Counted from the first letter of the stretch, positions 20,721 through 31,098 are shown. The stretch is DNA of 64,000 nucleotides from Setoptus koraiensis (GCA_048013815.1 CM106585.1:3038001-3102000), one strand, 5' to 3'. Notes: generated from the sequence alone by a model not told the origin. Made by a program: numbers and translations.

Positions 20721-21013
20721 ATCTGTCGAGAGCTATTACCATTCTAAGGCAAAAATTGATATTGCACTCATATTAGATAGTCGCGTGTTCGACTCAACTC
20801 TTTTGTTACATTGAATTTCATTCTATTGCCTCGATTACCGGATGACCATCGAAAGCGTGTTAGGTCATCGTGTTTTACATGTTATTGTCGAACGGAATTG
20901 AGATACACCGACCAGTACCACGTTGCAATGCATGGTGCGGTGGAGGGGCGTGTTCAGGGTGCGGGTATTTCCCTACCGCTGTTGAGGGTACGGCAGCGCA
21001 GCATCACAACGTA
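20721..21013. other. Spacer before the young LTR element
   Basis: No gene recognised. It ends in the 4-bp CGTA that is duplicated after the 3' LTR at 28624-28627. A short ORF from 20811 runs into the LTR and is not a gene. Confidence 0.5.
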
Positions 21014-21468
21014 TGTCATGCCGCACCGTGCACGCGTACACGCCCACACACATCCGCGCGCATACGGGCCGCGCACTACGCCTTATTCAAACCCGCACAG
21101 GCGCCAGTGACCTGGCAAAATGAAAAGTATTGCAAATCTTCCCGGCAACCTTTCAGTTGGCTGGCGCCAACTGAAACAAAGAGAGAATCTAGCTTGGTGT
21201 GATACACTATCGATAGATAATAACGCACTATATACATCATTGTACGTGTTTTCTCCGACACACAGATTCATTCGATATCAAGCCGTTGACCAATAAACAT
21301 ATTGACAGATAATAATAGTAATTATCCGTCGTTACTAATTAATAAAGCTAAATTGATATTAAGCCAACATATATACAACAGTAATAATTCGAAACTGGTA
21401 GTTCTGCCGGCAATTTATTCTAACGACGAACACACCCCCTTAGCTGCTAACACTCCCACGGCACGACA
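21014..21468 (+). repeat. 5' LTR of the young element
   Basis: 455 bp, starts TGTCATGCCGCAC and ends CACGGCACGACA. By eye it matches the 3' LTR throughout. A GC-rich first fifth is followed by AT-rich sequence. Confidence 0.9.
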
Positions 21469-21470
21469 GT

Positions 21471-21482
21471 TGGTAGCAGAGC
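21471..21482 (+). promoter_or_regulatory. Primer-binding site, initiator tRNA-Met type
   Basis: TGGTAGCAGAGC begins two bases after the 5' LTR. The first eleven bases complement the 3' end of animal initiator tRNA-Met (CUCUGCUACCA), which therefore probably primes minus-strand synthesis. Confidence 0.8.
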
Positions 21483-21529
21483 GTGGTTAGACTTTAGATT
21501 TTACCTGTTGAGGAATAGAAGAGTTAACT

Positions 21530-22654
21530 ATGGCCGGGAGAAGTACGAGAAGTGGTTCATCTAATGCCAATCAGACTTTGTCAGCGAATGACATAACTCA
21601 AAACATCGCAGAGGCTCTCCAACAGATCCCCAACATGAAAATGATCTACCAGATGAAGAGGTTTGATGGTCGGGGCAACGACCACGACGAGGCCAGAAAT
21701 TTCTTCAGAGAATTCGAACTGTTAACCACTGGCCTCTCTGATTCGCTCAAAATTCTTGGCTTAAAAATAACGTTGCGCAATGAGGCACAAGTGTGGTATA
21801 AAGAGGAGATAGCTGAATCTGACGATTGGAAGACAATTGCTCAAAAATTCAAAGATAGGTTCTATGCTCCAAATCGAGAGCTCGACTTGATTCAAAGGCT
21901 TCATGACTTGAAATATAATGCAGATGGTAACCAAACACTCATGTCATATCTCGAATATTACATACGCACTTACAAAAAAGCCCGCAAATTGCCTATTCAA
22001 CCATCATCTCAACAACAAATCGACATCATTCAAAGCTTTTATACCACCTTGCCATCCTCGATAAAAGGCCAACTGAACCTTATGACCGCGGTCTATGAGG
22101 TCAAGACACTGGATGAACTGAAGAACTACATTAAGAGATATGAGAATGATGTGAAGTCTCACCTCAACATGACTCCGAAACCGGACCAAACAGCTATGAT
22201 AAAGCTCTTCGAAAACCTCAGCAAAGGTATTCAAAGTCAAATAAAAGAACAATTGGACTCTGTCGTGGCGGCTAAGGATGAGATCAAGAAAACCGTGGCA
22301 ACTTTCGTACCGAAATATCAGAACCACCACGAAAATGTGCAACCCCATCAATCTTATAAGCGCAAATATGCTCAAGAGTACAATAGAAATTACCAGAAGC
22401 CTCGCTATGATAATTACAACAGGAATCGTGGACAGTACACTGATAGAAACCAGAGATTCTCATATCAGAAACCAATGCTTCCCCAAACTAACCAGCAGCA
22501 TCCAGCAATTGAAGGCAAAAAGAACGACGACATCGGTAACAAATTTAAACAACAGTACGAGCAGAAATACGGGCCAGTCCCAGCTCCTTGCAAATTTTGT
22601 GATGGTCATCACTTGCACAAACACTGTCCGTTCAACCTGGGCGATTTAAAATAG
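21530..22654 (+). CDS. gag: Gag of the young Ty3/gypsy-like element
   Basis: 374 residues. An N-terminal capsid-type helical domain with the retrotransposon-gag pattern (FREFELLTTGLSDS, WYKEEIAESDDW, LIQRLHDLKY) spans about 50-200, a basic Asn/Tyr/Arg-rich linker 250-330, and a variant zinc knuckle CKFC...H...C near 355-368. It packages element RNA into virus-like particles. A TTTAAAA heptamer directly before the stop (22645-22651) fits the -1 frameshift that many members of this family use to reach pol. Confidence 0.85.
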   Translation: MAGRSTRSGSSNANQTLSANDITQNIAEALQQIPNMKMIYQMKRFDGRGNDHDEARNFFREFELLTTGLSDSLKILGLKITLRNEAQVWYKEEIAESDDWKTIAQKFKDRFYAPNRELDLIQRLHDLKYNADGNQTLMSYLEYYIRTYKKARKLPIQPSSQQQIDIIQSFYTTLPSSIKGQLNLMTAVYEVKTLDELKNYIKRYENDVKSHLNMTPKPDQTAMIKLFENLSKGIQSQIKEQLDSVVAAKDEIKKTVATFVPKYQNHHENVQPHQSYKRKYAQEYNRNYQKPRYDNYNRNRGQYTDRNQRFSYQKPMLPQTNQQHPAIEGKKNDDIGNKFKQQYEQKYGPVPAPCKFCDGHHLHKHCPFNLGDLK

Positions 22655-22659
22655 AGAGG

Positions 22660-25600
22660 GTGATCGTTAATGAGATCGACCGACCACCCGAGAGAGTTGT
22701 TAAAGGTCTCACAAAGACTTCTGATTTGATAATTATAAGGCTCACTGTTGATAAGCTCGAAGTATCTGCTATAATCGATACCGGAGCCACTGCATCCTTC
22801 TTACCCCAGTTTGGAACTGTTATGCAGCTATTAAGACCCGATACCAGTCCAGTTAATGTACGAGCTCAAAACGCTGACAATGCATGGACGTTTATAACAA
22901 TGTGTGCTTGTGTACCTCTAGGCCTATGTGAATTCCCAGAGGAACAAAGAAGAGCTAAATTCTTGATTTCCCCCGGCGGAACCGATATCTTAGATCACGA
23001 CTTACTTTTGGGGTTACCAGAAATCTTATCCCTTGGACTGAACATCATCAATGACGGAGAAAGTCTTTCAGTTGTGAAGAATAAGCGCATAATTAAAGAG
23101 ATATCTTCATCACAACTTGAGCATCAAGTGCACCAAAAATGTCTTGTAAGATCCGTTAATAACATAACAGATCGACTGACCAGCGAGAGAGGACAACTCG
23201 AAACCAAGTTACGTTCATTTAACTGTGTATTCGCCGAAGAAATTAGATCACGAATAAGATGTCAACCTATGGAAATTCCATTAATCTCCAGAAATCACCC
23301 ACAAGCTAGGTTGCGAAGACATAATCCTGAAGAGATAGCTGCAATCAAGGTCATTGTAGACAGATTGATCGATTCAGATATAGTGGAAGTTTCGCGATCG
23401 AATTTCGCCTCCAACGTACGATTGGTGCCAAAAAAGAATGGTCAACACCGACTGGTGATAAACTATATACCATTAAACCGTATCACTAAGAGAGATTGTC
23501 ACCCGCTCCCCAGGACAGAGGATCTGTTTCTATGCCTTAGAGGAGCTAAATTCTTCACAACCTTAGACGGGACAGAAGGGTTCTTTCAGATCCCGCTCGC
23601 TCTCCAGGACCGTCACAAAACAGCTTTCGTGACCCCTCATGGATTGTACCAATATAAGTGTTGTCCTTTCGGCTTGACAAACTCACCGGCCGAATATCAG
23701 CGAACAATGAATGACATCTTCTCCGAAGGTCTCTACAGATGGTGTGTCGTATATGTCGACGACATATTAGTTTTTGGTCGGACTATAGAAGAACACAACC
23801 AGCGGCTGCTTTGGGTGATGGAAAGATGCGTCAAATCCAACCTTAAACTCAAGAGGTCCAAGTGTAGACTCCTGCGAACAGAGGTAGAATTCTTAGGACA
23901 CATGATTGCCGAGAATAAAATAGGCCCTGTCCGTGGCAAGACCGACCCGATATACTCAATTCTACCGGCAGCTAAGAGAGATGTGCAGATCATATTAGGT
24001 ACTCTGAACTACTATGCCAGGTTCATTCCAAATTATGCTTCAAAGACGCAGTTTTTGCGCGAATTAATCAGAGATGACGTTACGTTTGAATGGACACGAG
24101 ACCAAAGTGCCGCTTTAAACGATCTGCGATCAACACTCGAACAGGCGGAATTTCAATACATCCCATCGTCAGACGAGCCTAAGACAGTCGAAATTTTCAT
24201 TCAGGAGAGGACTATCGAAGTCGTCTGCTTCGGTCATAAGGACCTCCTCATATCGAGAGCAGGACATGTGCTGACAACAGCCGAATCCAACTATGGTACA
24301 ATAGAGAAACACCTGCTTGGCATCATACTGGCTCATAAGAAGTTTGGTGTCTACTTGCCAAGAGAACACACAACTTATGTTACGTCTTTCAAAGGCTTAG
24401 ATCACCTACTAGATGCTAAGGAATTACCAGCAAGGATTGAAAGACTTATATCACGACTTCCGCCGAACATAATACCGATATTCAAGGTGAGAGAATCTGA
24501 CTCCATATCTGAACTTAGTGCAGATAGTTCAAGCCCATTAGAGGAACTATTTTTCACCGACGGGGCTTGCGTAAAAAATGGGACTAAAGAATGTCGCGCA
24601 TCATGGGCCGTGTGTGCCACATTCAATAGGAAATTGACGCATTCAGGCATAGTTAAAGACGAAAAACCCTCCAATCAAGTGGCTGAGTTACGTGCCGTTA
24701 TTGAAGCCTTAAGAATAGCCAAACAAAACAACTTGAAATCAGTTGTAATCAAATCTGACAGCAGGTATGTGACCAATGGTTTCAATAAATGGCTATCCAA
24801 TTGGCTTAAGAACGGATGGAGGGACCATAAGAATAAAGAAGTATTCCATCGGCAGATGTGGGAAGAACTCATCCAAATGAAGCAAGATCTTCAGGTCAAG
24901 TGTCTACATATCAAGGGTCACTCTGGAGACGCAGGTAATTGCGAGGCTGACACCTTGGCGAAGGTTACGCTGGAGAGAGATCTCATGGATAAGTGTACTA
25001 CTCATTCGATTGCTTCCAAAAGAATATTCACAGTCGCACGCGAAGATTGGGACGATGAAATGAACACGATAGAGCAAAATCTATCAAACGACCCAATGTC
25101 AGCGTATATCATAGTTGAAGATAAGCTCTATTTCGTGGATAAACATGCCTTGGACGAATACAAACTGCGATTGTTCATACCGAAAAGCAAGAGAACTGAA
25201 CTTATAAAGCTAGCACACTACCATCCCATATATGGAGGTCACCATGGTGTGAAAAAGACATCCTACAAACTGAGAGATTTCTACTGGCCTAAAATGAGGT
25301 TGAGTATCGAAGAGGCCATCAGATCGTGTAGATCTTGTCAACTATTTAAGCCACGTAATGGGAAACCACCCGGCCTGATGCAGCTGCTTCCAGTCACCTC
25401 TATTTTCAAGACTACACATGTTGACATTGTTGGACATGTCACCACTTCTACTGACGGTAACAGGTGGATCATCACAGCCATTGACTCATATTCTAGGTAC
25501 GGCTACGCGAGAGCAAGGCCTGAAGTAACGTCAAAAGATGTTATAAAATTCCTAGAAGAGGATGTTTTCTCAAAACACGGACTGCCAGACACGATTATAT

Positions 25601-26973
25601 CTGATAACGGGGCACAGTTCACGTCGCATGAGTACAAATTATTCATGAAAGTCAGAGATATTGACATACACTATACATGCGACTATCACCCTCAGTCTAA
25701 TGGCAAGGACGAGAGGTTCAATGGAACCCTCGTCAAAATTCTCAGGAATTACATTAATCTGCGTCAAAAGGATTGGGATCGACATCTCATGTGGGCCCTC
25801 TATAACTATAATACTACAAGAAATGAATCTACGAAAGCCAGCCCATTCAATATACTCTATGGAGCTGAGCCACGCAACCCTCTCAAGCAGTCAAACACAA
25901 TAAACGGGGAAGAGGCACCACTCGCAAAGGATTATCAAGACATGGTACGGAGATACGTTGATGCAAATATAGACATCAACCATCGTGTTCACAAATATTA
26001 CTATGACAAGAAGCACGAACCACAAAACTTCAGTGTTGGGCAGTTAGTGCTACTGAAATCCCACAAGGTACACCCTTCAATTTGTAAGAAGCTTGCCCAC
26101 AAATGGGTCGGACCATTCATGGTGTTGGACTTCATAGGAGAACGACACAACCCAAAAGCTCTTCTAATTTCTAATTTAACGACACTAGAGAATAAACGAG
26201 CATCATTCTCAGAGGTCAAGCCCTATTACTTGGACGATACAACAGATGAGATAGAAGACGAGCTTGCACAGTCTTTTGATGAGCTTCAAATGCATTCTCT
26301 GATGGATAGAATACAAAGTTCACCAGTTAACGACCCTGGCCAGGTTGTGGACGAGTGTTCTGAGTTTTTAGTTAATCAGAGTTTGCTCCCCGAAGACACA
26401 CGAATTCGAATAACTCTACCAGCACAGACAGACGGTCCCCAACCGGAGTCGAACATTGCAGTAAACGTAGAAATAAGTAATTCGCCCTCACCATCGACAG
26501 GTACGACGGACCCTGATACGGCCTCACCTTCGATCGGTACGACGGAGCTCAACAATACAACGCCTTTGCCTCGTTCTTCAACAGGCCAAAGGATAGCAAT
26601 ATCCTTGCCATATCCCTTGGCAGGTATTGAACATGCAAGTTCGAACTACGATAACTATGCTACTCTTGTCGGGTCGCTACCACAAAGTAGTCATACCACT
26701 AATGAACAGTTCACGCCTGTCGTAGCGCAAACGCAGAGCGAACAGCCAACATTTAATCATTCCCAACAGCTAACTAACAATCTTCTAGGTGACTCGAGAC
26801 CCATTTCCATCGGCAGAAATGGAAATAGTGACTCAATAACGCAAGCAGATGATGAGGAATCACACACTGTACCGGATTATGCTATAAATGACGCTAGAAT
26901 ACAACCCCCACAGGCACATGGGTCACATAGGCAGAAGAGAAACATCAGACCACCAGTTCGGTATAGGAATTAA
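22660..26973 (+). CDS. pol: Pol of the young element, with a second RNase H domain
   Basis: About 1437 residues, one frame back from gag. Order: aspartic protease (IDTGATASFLP near 40), reverse transcriptase (YVDDILVFG near 365), an RNase H-like domain at about 508-607 in the usual Ty3/gypsy place that looks like a tether, then at about 625-775 a separate RNase H1-type domain (FTDGACVKNG, AELRAVIEAL, IKSDSRYV, HIKGHSG, EADTLAK), integrase zinc finger HHCC near 850-890, integrase core, and a GPY/F-type module (HKWVGPFMV). A low-complexity tail of about 200 residues follows. Two RNase H domains with the first as tether is the plan of vertebrate retroviruses and of plant Tat-type elements, reached independently. 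Confidence 0.85.
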   Translation: MIVNEIDRPPERVVKGLTKTSDLIIIRLTVDKLEVSAIIDTGATASFLPQFGTVMQLLRPDTSPVNVRAQNADNAWTFITMCACVPLGLCEFPEEQRRAKFLISPGGTDILDHDLLLGLPEILSLGLNIINDGESLSVVKNKRIIKEISSSQLEHQVHQKCLVRSVNNITDRLTSERGQLETKLRSFNCVFAEEIRSRIRCQPMEIPLISRNHPQARLRRHNPEEIAAIKVIVDRLIDSDIVEVSRSNFASNVRLVPKKNGQHRLVINYIPLNRITKRDCHPLPRTEDLFLCLRGAKFFTTLDGTEGFFQIPLALQDRHKTAFVTPHGLYQYKCCPFGLTNSPAEYQRTMNDIFSEGLYRWCVVYVDDILVFGRTIEEHNQRLLWVMERCVKSNLKLKRSKCRLLRTEVEFLGHMIAENKIGPVRGKTDPIYSILPAAKRDVQIILGTLNYYARFIPNYASKTQFLRELIRDDVTFEWTRDQSAALNDLRSTLEQAEFQYIPSSDEPKTVEIFIQERTIEVVCFGHKDLLISRAGHVLTTAESNYGTIEKHLLGIILAHKKFGVYLPREHTTYVTSFKGLDHLLDAKELPARIERLISRLPPNIIPIFKVRESDSISELSADSSSPLEELFFTDGACVKNGTKECRASWAVCATFNRKLTHSGIVKDEKPSNQVAELRAVIEALRIAKQNNLKSVVIKSDSRYVTNGFNKWLSNWLKNGWRDHKNKEVFHRQMWEELIQMKQDLQVKCLHIKGHSGDAGNCEADTLAKVTLERDLMDKCTTHSIASKRIFTVAREDWDDEMNTIEQNLSNDPMSAYIIVEDKLYFVDKHALDEYKLRLFIPKSKRTELIKLAHYHPIYGGHHGVKKTSYKLRDFYWPKMRLSIEEAIRSCRSCQLFKPRNGKPPGLMQLLPVTSIFKTTHVDIVGHVTTSTDGNRWIITAIDSYSRYGYARARPEVTSKDVIKFLEEDVFSKHGLPDTIISDNGAQFTSHEYKLFMKVRDIDIHYTCDYHPQSNGKDERFNGTLVKILRNYINLRQKDWDRHLMWALYNYNTTRNESTKASPFNILYGAEPRNPLKQSNTINGEEAPLAKDYQDMVRRYVDANIDINHRVHKYYYDKKHEPQNFSVGQLVLLKSHKVHPSICKKLAHKWVGPFMVLDFIGERHNPKALLISNLTTLENKRASFSEVKPYYLDDTTDEIEDELAQSFDELQMHSLMDRIQSSPVNDPGQVVDECSEFLVNQSLLPEDTRIRITLPAQTDGPQPESNIAVNVEISNSPSPSTGTTDPDTASPSIGTTELNNTTPLPRSSTGQRIAISLPYPLAGIEHASSNYDNYATLVGSLPQSSHTTNEQFTPVVAQTQSEQPTFNHSQQLTNNLLGDSRPISIGRNGNSDSITQADDEESHTVPDYAINDARIQPPQAHGSHRQKRNIRPPVRYRN

Positions 26974-27078
26974 CAAGATGCGTCGAAACAATTTAATTAC
27001 GGTCTGTTCACCTCCGATGAGGTCATATTTATTTATGTCATTCAGAAATAATTAATTCTGCCGAGGGAATATATGCAT

Positions 27079-28020
27079 CTACTTCGAATGTTTAGCTTTG
27101 GCAGCTTCTGAGGCCTGGTTGGCATGATCCTTCGAGGTCAAAATGTGTTGAAAAGTAGACTTGAATGAGCTACCATTCAGTTTGAAACAGTAAGGACAAG
27201 TTCCCCCGTTAACTACTGATCGCTTATATAACAACTTGATGCGAGCCTTCGCCTCCACTAGTGCGGGAACCACTATCCCTGCATCTTGATTCGCCTTAAT
27301 TTTGGCATCGTATAGTCTGTCGTTGATATCTTTAACGATATGAGCTGGATATATGAGCCGCATCGGGAGCCAACGATACAGACTCAGGTACTTAGCCAAA
27401 GTCACTAACATGGCTATCACATGGAAAGAAGAGGCACCTGGATATCCGCCACAAACAACCGTTCCGAAATCATGTTCGTAGGATTCGATAACAGGATTAG
27501 CATTGACCATTTCTAACCACAATCCAATATTATCCTTCTCGAGGCATAAATTTAAATGGTCCACGCACAAACATCTCTTGTTCAGAGTGTCAACAAAGAC
27601 AATGGCTTGGAATTGGTTCTCTAAATACAAGTCTGATAATACGGTCAAAATATCATAGTTTTCGGGGTCCAAAACCTCATCTGGAATATGCATATCACGG
27701 ATTATTTTCATCTTCAGGCCACAGGAATCCTTAAAATGACGTTCCATAGTCTGATCTACTTTGGCCACATCATCATCTAATAGTTCCTCGTTATCCTGCG
27801 AAGGGCTAGGGTCCAATTCAAAGAAAGGAATATTAAATAATCTCCAGTAGTCGACTTTATCTCGGTCGATACCGCGTTTCGATCGCTTTCGTCTGGAAGG
27901 CTGTTCTTTATCCTTGGAACCAACGTTGGGATCATAAATTTGAGTGGCCTCATCCGAGGAGCTAGATTCTTCAATATCAGAGGTGACGTTCACCTCTCGT
28001 GAATGCGATGGACCAGACAT
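27079..28020 (-). CDS. Antisense ORF between pol and the 3' LTR of the young element
   Basis: 313 residues on the strand opposite gag-pol, ending about 100 bp past the pol stop and starting about 150 bp inside the 3' LTR. Residues 1-60 are acidic/Ser-rich with a basic nuclear-signal-like RRKRSKRG; 60-270 are mixed helical and beta; near 280-305 there is a C2H2-type finger CPYC...H...H (HILTSKDH). No family recognised. Length, codon continuity and a finger argue against chance. The 3' LTR could act as promoter in antisense. Antisense genes are known in a few retroelements (for example plant Ty3/gypsy and deltaretroviruses), so this may be an accessory regulator. Confidence 0.7.
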   Translation of the reverse strand: MSGPSHSREVNVTSDIEESSSSDEATQIYDPNVGSKDKEQPSRRKRSKRGIDRDKVDYWRLFNIPFFELDPSPSQDNEELLDDDVAKVDQTMERHFKDSCGLKMKIIRDMHIPDEVLDPENYDILTVLSDLYLENQFQAIVFVDTLNKRCLCVDHLNLCLEKDNIGLWLEMVNANPVIESYEHDFGTVVCGGYPGASSFHVIAMLVTLAKYLSLYRWLPMRLIYPAHIVKDINDRLYDAKIKANQDAGIVVPALVEAKARIKLLYKRSVVNGGTCPYCFKLNGSSFKSTFQHILTSKDHANQASEAAKAKHSK

Positions 28021-28168
28021 TTGGCAATTTTGTCGGCAGGAGCGATAATTAATTCGAATACTTGATATAATTGAAACAAACTATGTCTGAATTGCTATTC
28101 TCACAAGTCAATAACGGTTATATTCTGAACAAGCATGTGTTTAACACATGTTTTCAGAAAGGGTGGAC

Positions 28169-28623
28169 TGTCATGCCGCACCGTGCACGCGTACACGCCC
28201 ACACACATCCGCGCGCATACGGGCCGCGCACTACGCCTTATTCAAACCCGCACAGGCGCCAGTGACCTGGCAAAATGAAAAGTATTGCAAATCTTCCCGG
28301 CAACCTTTCAGTTGGCTGGCGCCAACTGAAACAAAGAGAGAATCTAGCTTGGTGTGATACACTATCGATAGATAATAACGCACTATATACATCATTGTAC
28401 GTGTTTTCTCCGACACACAGATTCATTCGATATCAAGCCGTTGACCAATAAACATATTGACAGATAATAATAGTAATTATCCGTCGTTACTAATTAATAA
28501 AGCTAAATTGATATTAAGCCAACATATATACAACAGTAATAATTCGAAACTGGTAGTTCTGCCGGCAATTTATTCTAACGACGAACACACCCCCTTAGCT
28601 GCTAACACTCCCACGGCACGACA
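28169..28623 (+). repeat. 3' LTR of the young element
   Basis: 455 bp, by eye identical to the 5' LTR. Preceded by a purine-rich tract (AGAAAGGGTGG at about 28156). CGTA follows as the target duplication. Confidence 0.9.
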
Positions 28624-28627
28624 CGTA

Positions 28628-29131
28628 CCACCCTTGTGCCAGCTCTATGCCACCTCTAGGCAATCTATGTGCAACCTCTGTGCCCGACGTGTGCATGGGC
28701 GCAATGCGCAAGCAACCAGAATTCAAACTCATTTTTCGCAAAAACCCGGCATTTTCTGGGCAGAATTCTTCCGAATTATGAATCAGCTTGAGACCCTCTA
28801 CAGAAAGTTTATAAAGATTTCCAAATCCGAGGGTCACAGAAACAAATGTTTCTTCGTCAGCGTAGAGAAGATGGCGCCTCGAATCATAACTTATGAGTTA
28901 CTCTCTTAGAGAAGAAGGCTCTTTCAGTTTTTTTATTATAATGTTTGGTACGCGATCTACAGTCTTTCTCTTCTTTTTGATCTTGAACTTGATATAACAA
29001 CTTGACAACTCCAACAGCTCGCCTAGCAACTCCACTCCCGTCCAATTTCCGTCAGTTGTAACTCTCTTGATTCCGCCATTCAAGCTGGACCTCGCATTTG
29101 CCACCATTCAATTTTTAATTTTGTTTTAACT
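28628..29131. other. Unassigned DNA between the LTR element and the secreted gene
   Basis: No recognised gene. It contains the continuation of the LTR element's target site. An ORF running out of the LTR into this region (to 28909) is a chance frame. The minus strand here is the 3' flank of the secreted-protein gene; no clear AATAAA was found on it. Confidence 0.4.
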
Positions 29132-29869
29132 CTAACCCACCACTCGTCCAATACCGTACCATTCACTCATAATCATGCAGAAGCTCTCGACGATGTTTCC
29201 TAAAAGCTTCGTTTCGTCTCTCAAATCGAGAAATGTTCTGATCGCACAACAAGTCCCACTCTTGTCAGCAAATTCTAAATAAAACCATTCGAGAAAGTTG
29301 GAACAATTGACATATTCATGAGCAGGGAGAGGACACACTGAGCTCATACTGCCAAGAAAAATGCACATGTGATAGATTTTGTCGCTCGTGGCTTGACTGT
29401 GGGAAATTCTCTTCGCAAAAAAGGGGAGATCTCGCTCCAGTGCAGTGCAGATCAAATGCAAATAGACCTCTCCCTTTTCTGTTTTTATGTGAGGTTCGGA
29501 AAGGTAAATCGCCTTCTTACACATTGTTATGCTGTCGCTAACTGATTGACCTAAAGTTTTCTCGTTCTTCATCTCAATTTCATTTATTAGCCGCTTTTGA
29601 TCTGAACTCACATCTACTTTCGATAGTAGATTCTTACACCTTTTATTTTTGTCAAAGGTAAGGCACGCGGTTAACTGGGCGAGTATCATTCCATCAGAGG
29701 GTTCCGCTGATGTTTTACTATTGGCATGTGATGGTGCATTGTCCTCATCTGCGTATGGTCCCCACCAATTAGAGTCATCTATGAAGGGTGGCTGATTCTC
29801 CTTCGAACGTCGGCAATCTCCGATTGCCAACAATGAATAAATGAATGATAATACGATAATGATTTTCAT
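29132..29869 (-). CDS. Secreted cysteine-containing protein, family of unknown function (copy A)
   Basis: 245 residues with an N-terminal signal peptide (MKIIIVLSFIYSLLAIGDC). The mature part is helical, with ten or more cysteines, and aligns with the divergent neighbour at 31151-31786: DGMILAQLTAC, GQSVSDSITMCKKA, LICTALERDLPFFAKRI and SQATSDKIYHMC match DGLLAYVIIRC, GQYTEDNIKKCEKL, RICKTLEKKLPSIVKKI and AQTVKEKWKLLC. It has a longer C-terminal extension with a CC pair. No known domain was recognised. Single exon. It is a candidate lineage-specific secreted (salivary, venom or cuticular) protein; that role is inference. Confidence 0.75.
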   Translation of the reverse strand: MKIIIVLSFIYSLLAIGDCRRSKENQPPFIDDSNWWGPYADEDNAPSHANSKTSAEPSDGMILAQLTACLTFDKNKRCKNLLSKVDVSSDQKRLINEIEMKNEKTLGQSVSDSITMCKKAIYLSEPHIKTEKGEVYLHLICTALERDLPFFAKRISHSQATSDKIYHMCIFLGSMSSVCPLPAHEYVNCSNFLEWFYLEFADKSGTCCAIRTFLDLRDETKLLGNIVESFCMIMSEWYGIGRVVG

Positions 29870-30361
29870 CTTTCGTGCTGCGATTCAGTAGTGATTGTTA
29901 GAAATTTGCAACTGAGTAAATTACGCCTCTTGTCTCGGTAGTTTTGATTTTATCTGATTAGTTAAACAATCTAGTTAATTATCAACAGCACAATTTCATT
30001 TCACAATTTATGACGATGATTGATCGTCGAACTACGGTTGTTTCACTTTTGCCGAACAGTCTAGATAGTTTTGATTGGCTTGTATCCCCCGGTGAGATAC
30101 AAGATTATAAAATCGATTGAGAGAGTTAGGTGCTGAATCATGAGTATAGGTAATACTATCTTCTCCCCCATCAAGACTATTACACGTATGCTAAATTACT
30201 CTCTAAGTCCTTTCTCATGCTAGACTTATGCTGCTCGATTGGTATTTGCTCATAATGCAGAATAAGATGGAACATCCACAAAGTGCAGCCATGAGAATGA
30301 ATAGTCAATAAGAATCAAAATAATCTCGTTCAAGATTGATCATGTGCTTAGCAACATTGAC
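29870..30361. other. Upstream region of secreted gene copy A
   Basis: Non-coding. On the minus strand a GATAAAAT near 29948-29957 might serve as a TATA-like box about 80-90 bp before the start codon of copy A. No mobile element recognised. Confidence 0.35.
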
Positions 30362-30905
30362 GTTAGATTACAGGATAAGTAAGAGTCACGTTACAAAATT
30401 AGTTGTAGTATGTGTTGTTGAATGTGAATCTATTAACACCCAAATCCAAATTGTATCTAACATTTTCCATGATCAAGAAGACTATTTCGAGATCAATTTT
30501 TTACTTTCTAAATTTTATTGATCAATTTTTCAAGTTTAAATAGTTAGATTACAGGATAAGCAAGAGTCACGTTATAAAATTAGTTGTAGTATGTGTTGTT
30601 GAATGTGAATCTATTAACACCCAAATCCAAATTGTATCTAACATTTTCCATGATCAAGAAGACTATTTCGAGATCAATTTTTTACTTTCTAAATTTTATT
30701 GATCAATTTTTCAAGTTTAAATAGTTAGATTACAGGATAAGCAAGAGTCACGTTACAAAATTAGTTGTAGTATGTGTTGTTGAATGTGAATCTATCAACA
30801 CCCAAATCCAAATTGTATCTAACATTTTCCATGATCAAGAAGACTATTTCGAGATCAATTTTTTACTTTCTAAATTTTATTGATCAATTTTTCAAGTTTA
30901 CATAG
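30362..30905 (+). repeat. Three-copy 181-bp tandem repeat between the secreted genes
   Basis: Units start with GTTAGATTACAGGATAAG at about 30362, 30543 and 30724; they differ at only a handful of positions. The first unit lacks part of the start. Near-identity suggests recent amplification or gene conversion in the shared upstream region of the divergent pair. Confidence 0.9.
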
Positions 30906-30911
30906 TTAGAA

Positions 30912-30946
30912 AGATCTAGTGGATACAACATATATCCACTAGATCT
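30912..30946. other. Perfect 14-bp hairpin next to the tandem repeat
   Basis: AGATCTAGTGGATA at 30912-30925, loop CAACATA, TATCCACTAGATCT at 30933-30946. It lies about 150 bp upstream of the TATA box of copy B. Confidence 0.85.
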
Positions 30947-31098
30947 ATTTTCATCCCATTGCCAGTAATTGTGGACCAACAGTAGATCTTCGACCAGTGA
31001 TCACTGATTTGAATGATCTCACTTTGTCTATCAATGCAACAGGTTTACTAATTCAAGGATGTACAATTTTCAGGTTCCGTTGTAATGAAAATGTTTGA

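Larger units (their letters stand above)
21014..28623 (+). mobile_element. Young Ty3/gypsy-like LTR retrotransposon, looks whole
   Basis: Two 455-bp LTRs (21014-21468 and 28169-28623), both TG...CA, that look identical by eye, and a 4-bp target duplication CGTA at both borders. Near-identical LTRs imply a very recent insertion. Parts in order: 5' LTR, primer-binding site, gag, pol (protease, reverse transcriptase, RNase H-like tether, second RNase H, integrase), a 3' region with a long antisense ORF, a purine tract near 28156, 3' LTR. It lies amid much older elements and is not itself interrupted. Confidence 0.92.

Noticed and set aside
21076-21271. Small antisense frames in the 5' LTR, repeated in the 3' LTR (28231-28426)
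   Set aside because: Identical because the LTRs are; no start context or domain. Not comparable to the long antisense ORF at 27079-28020.
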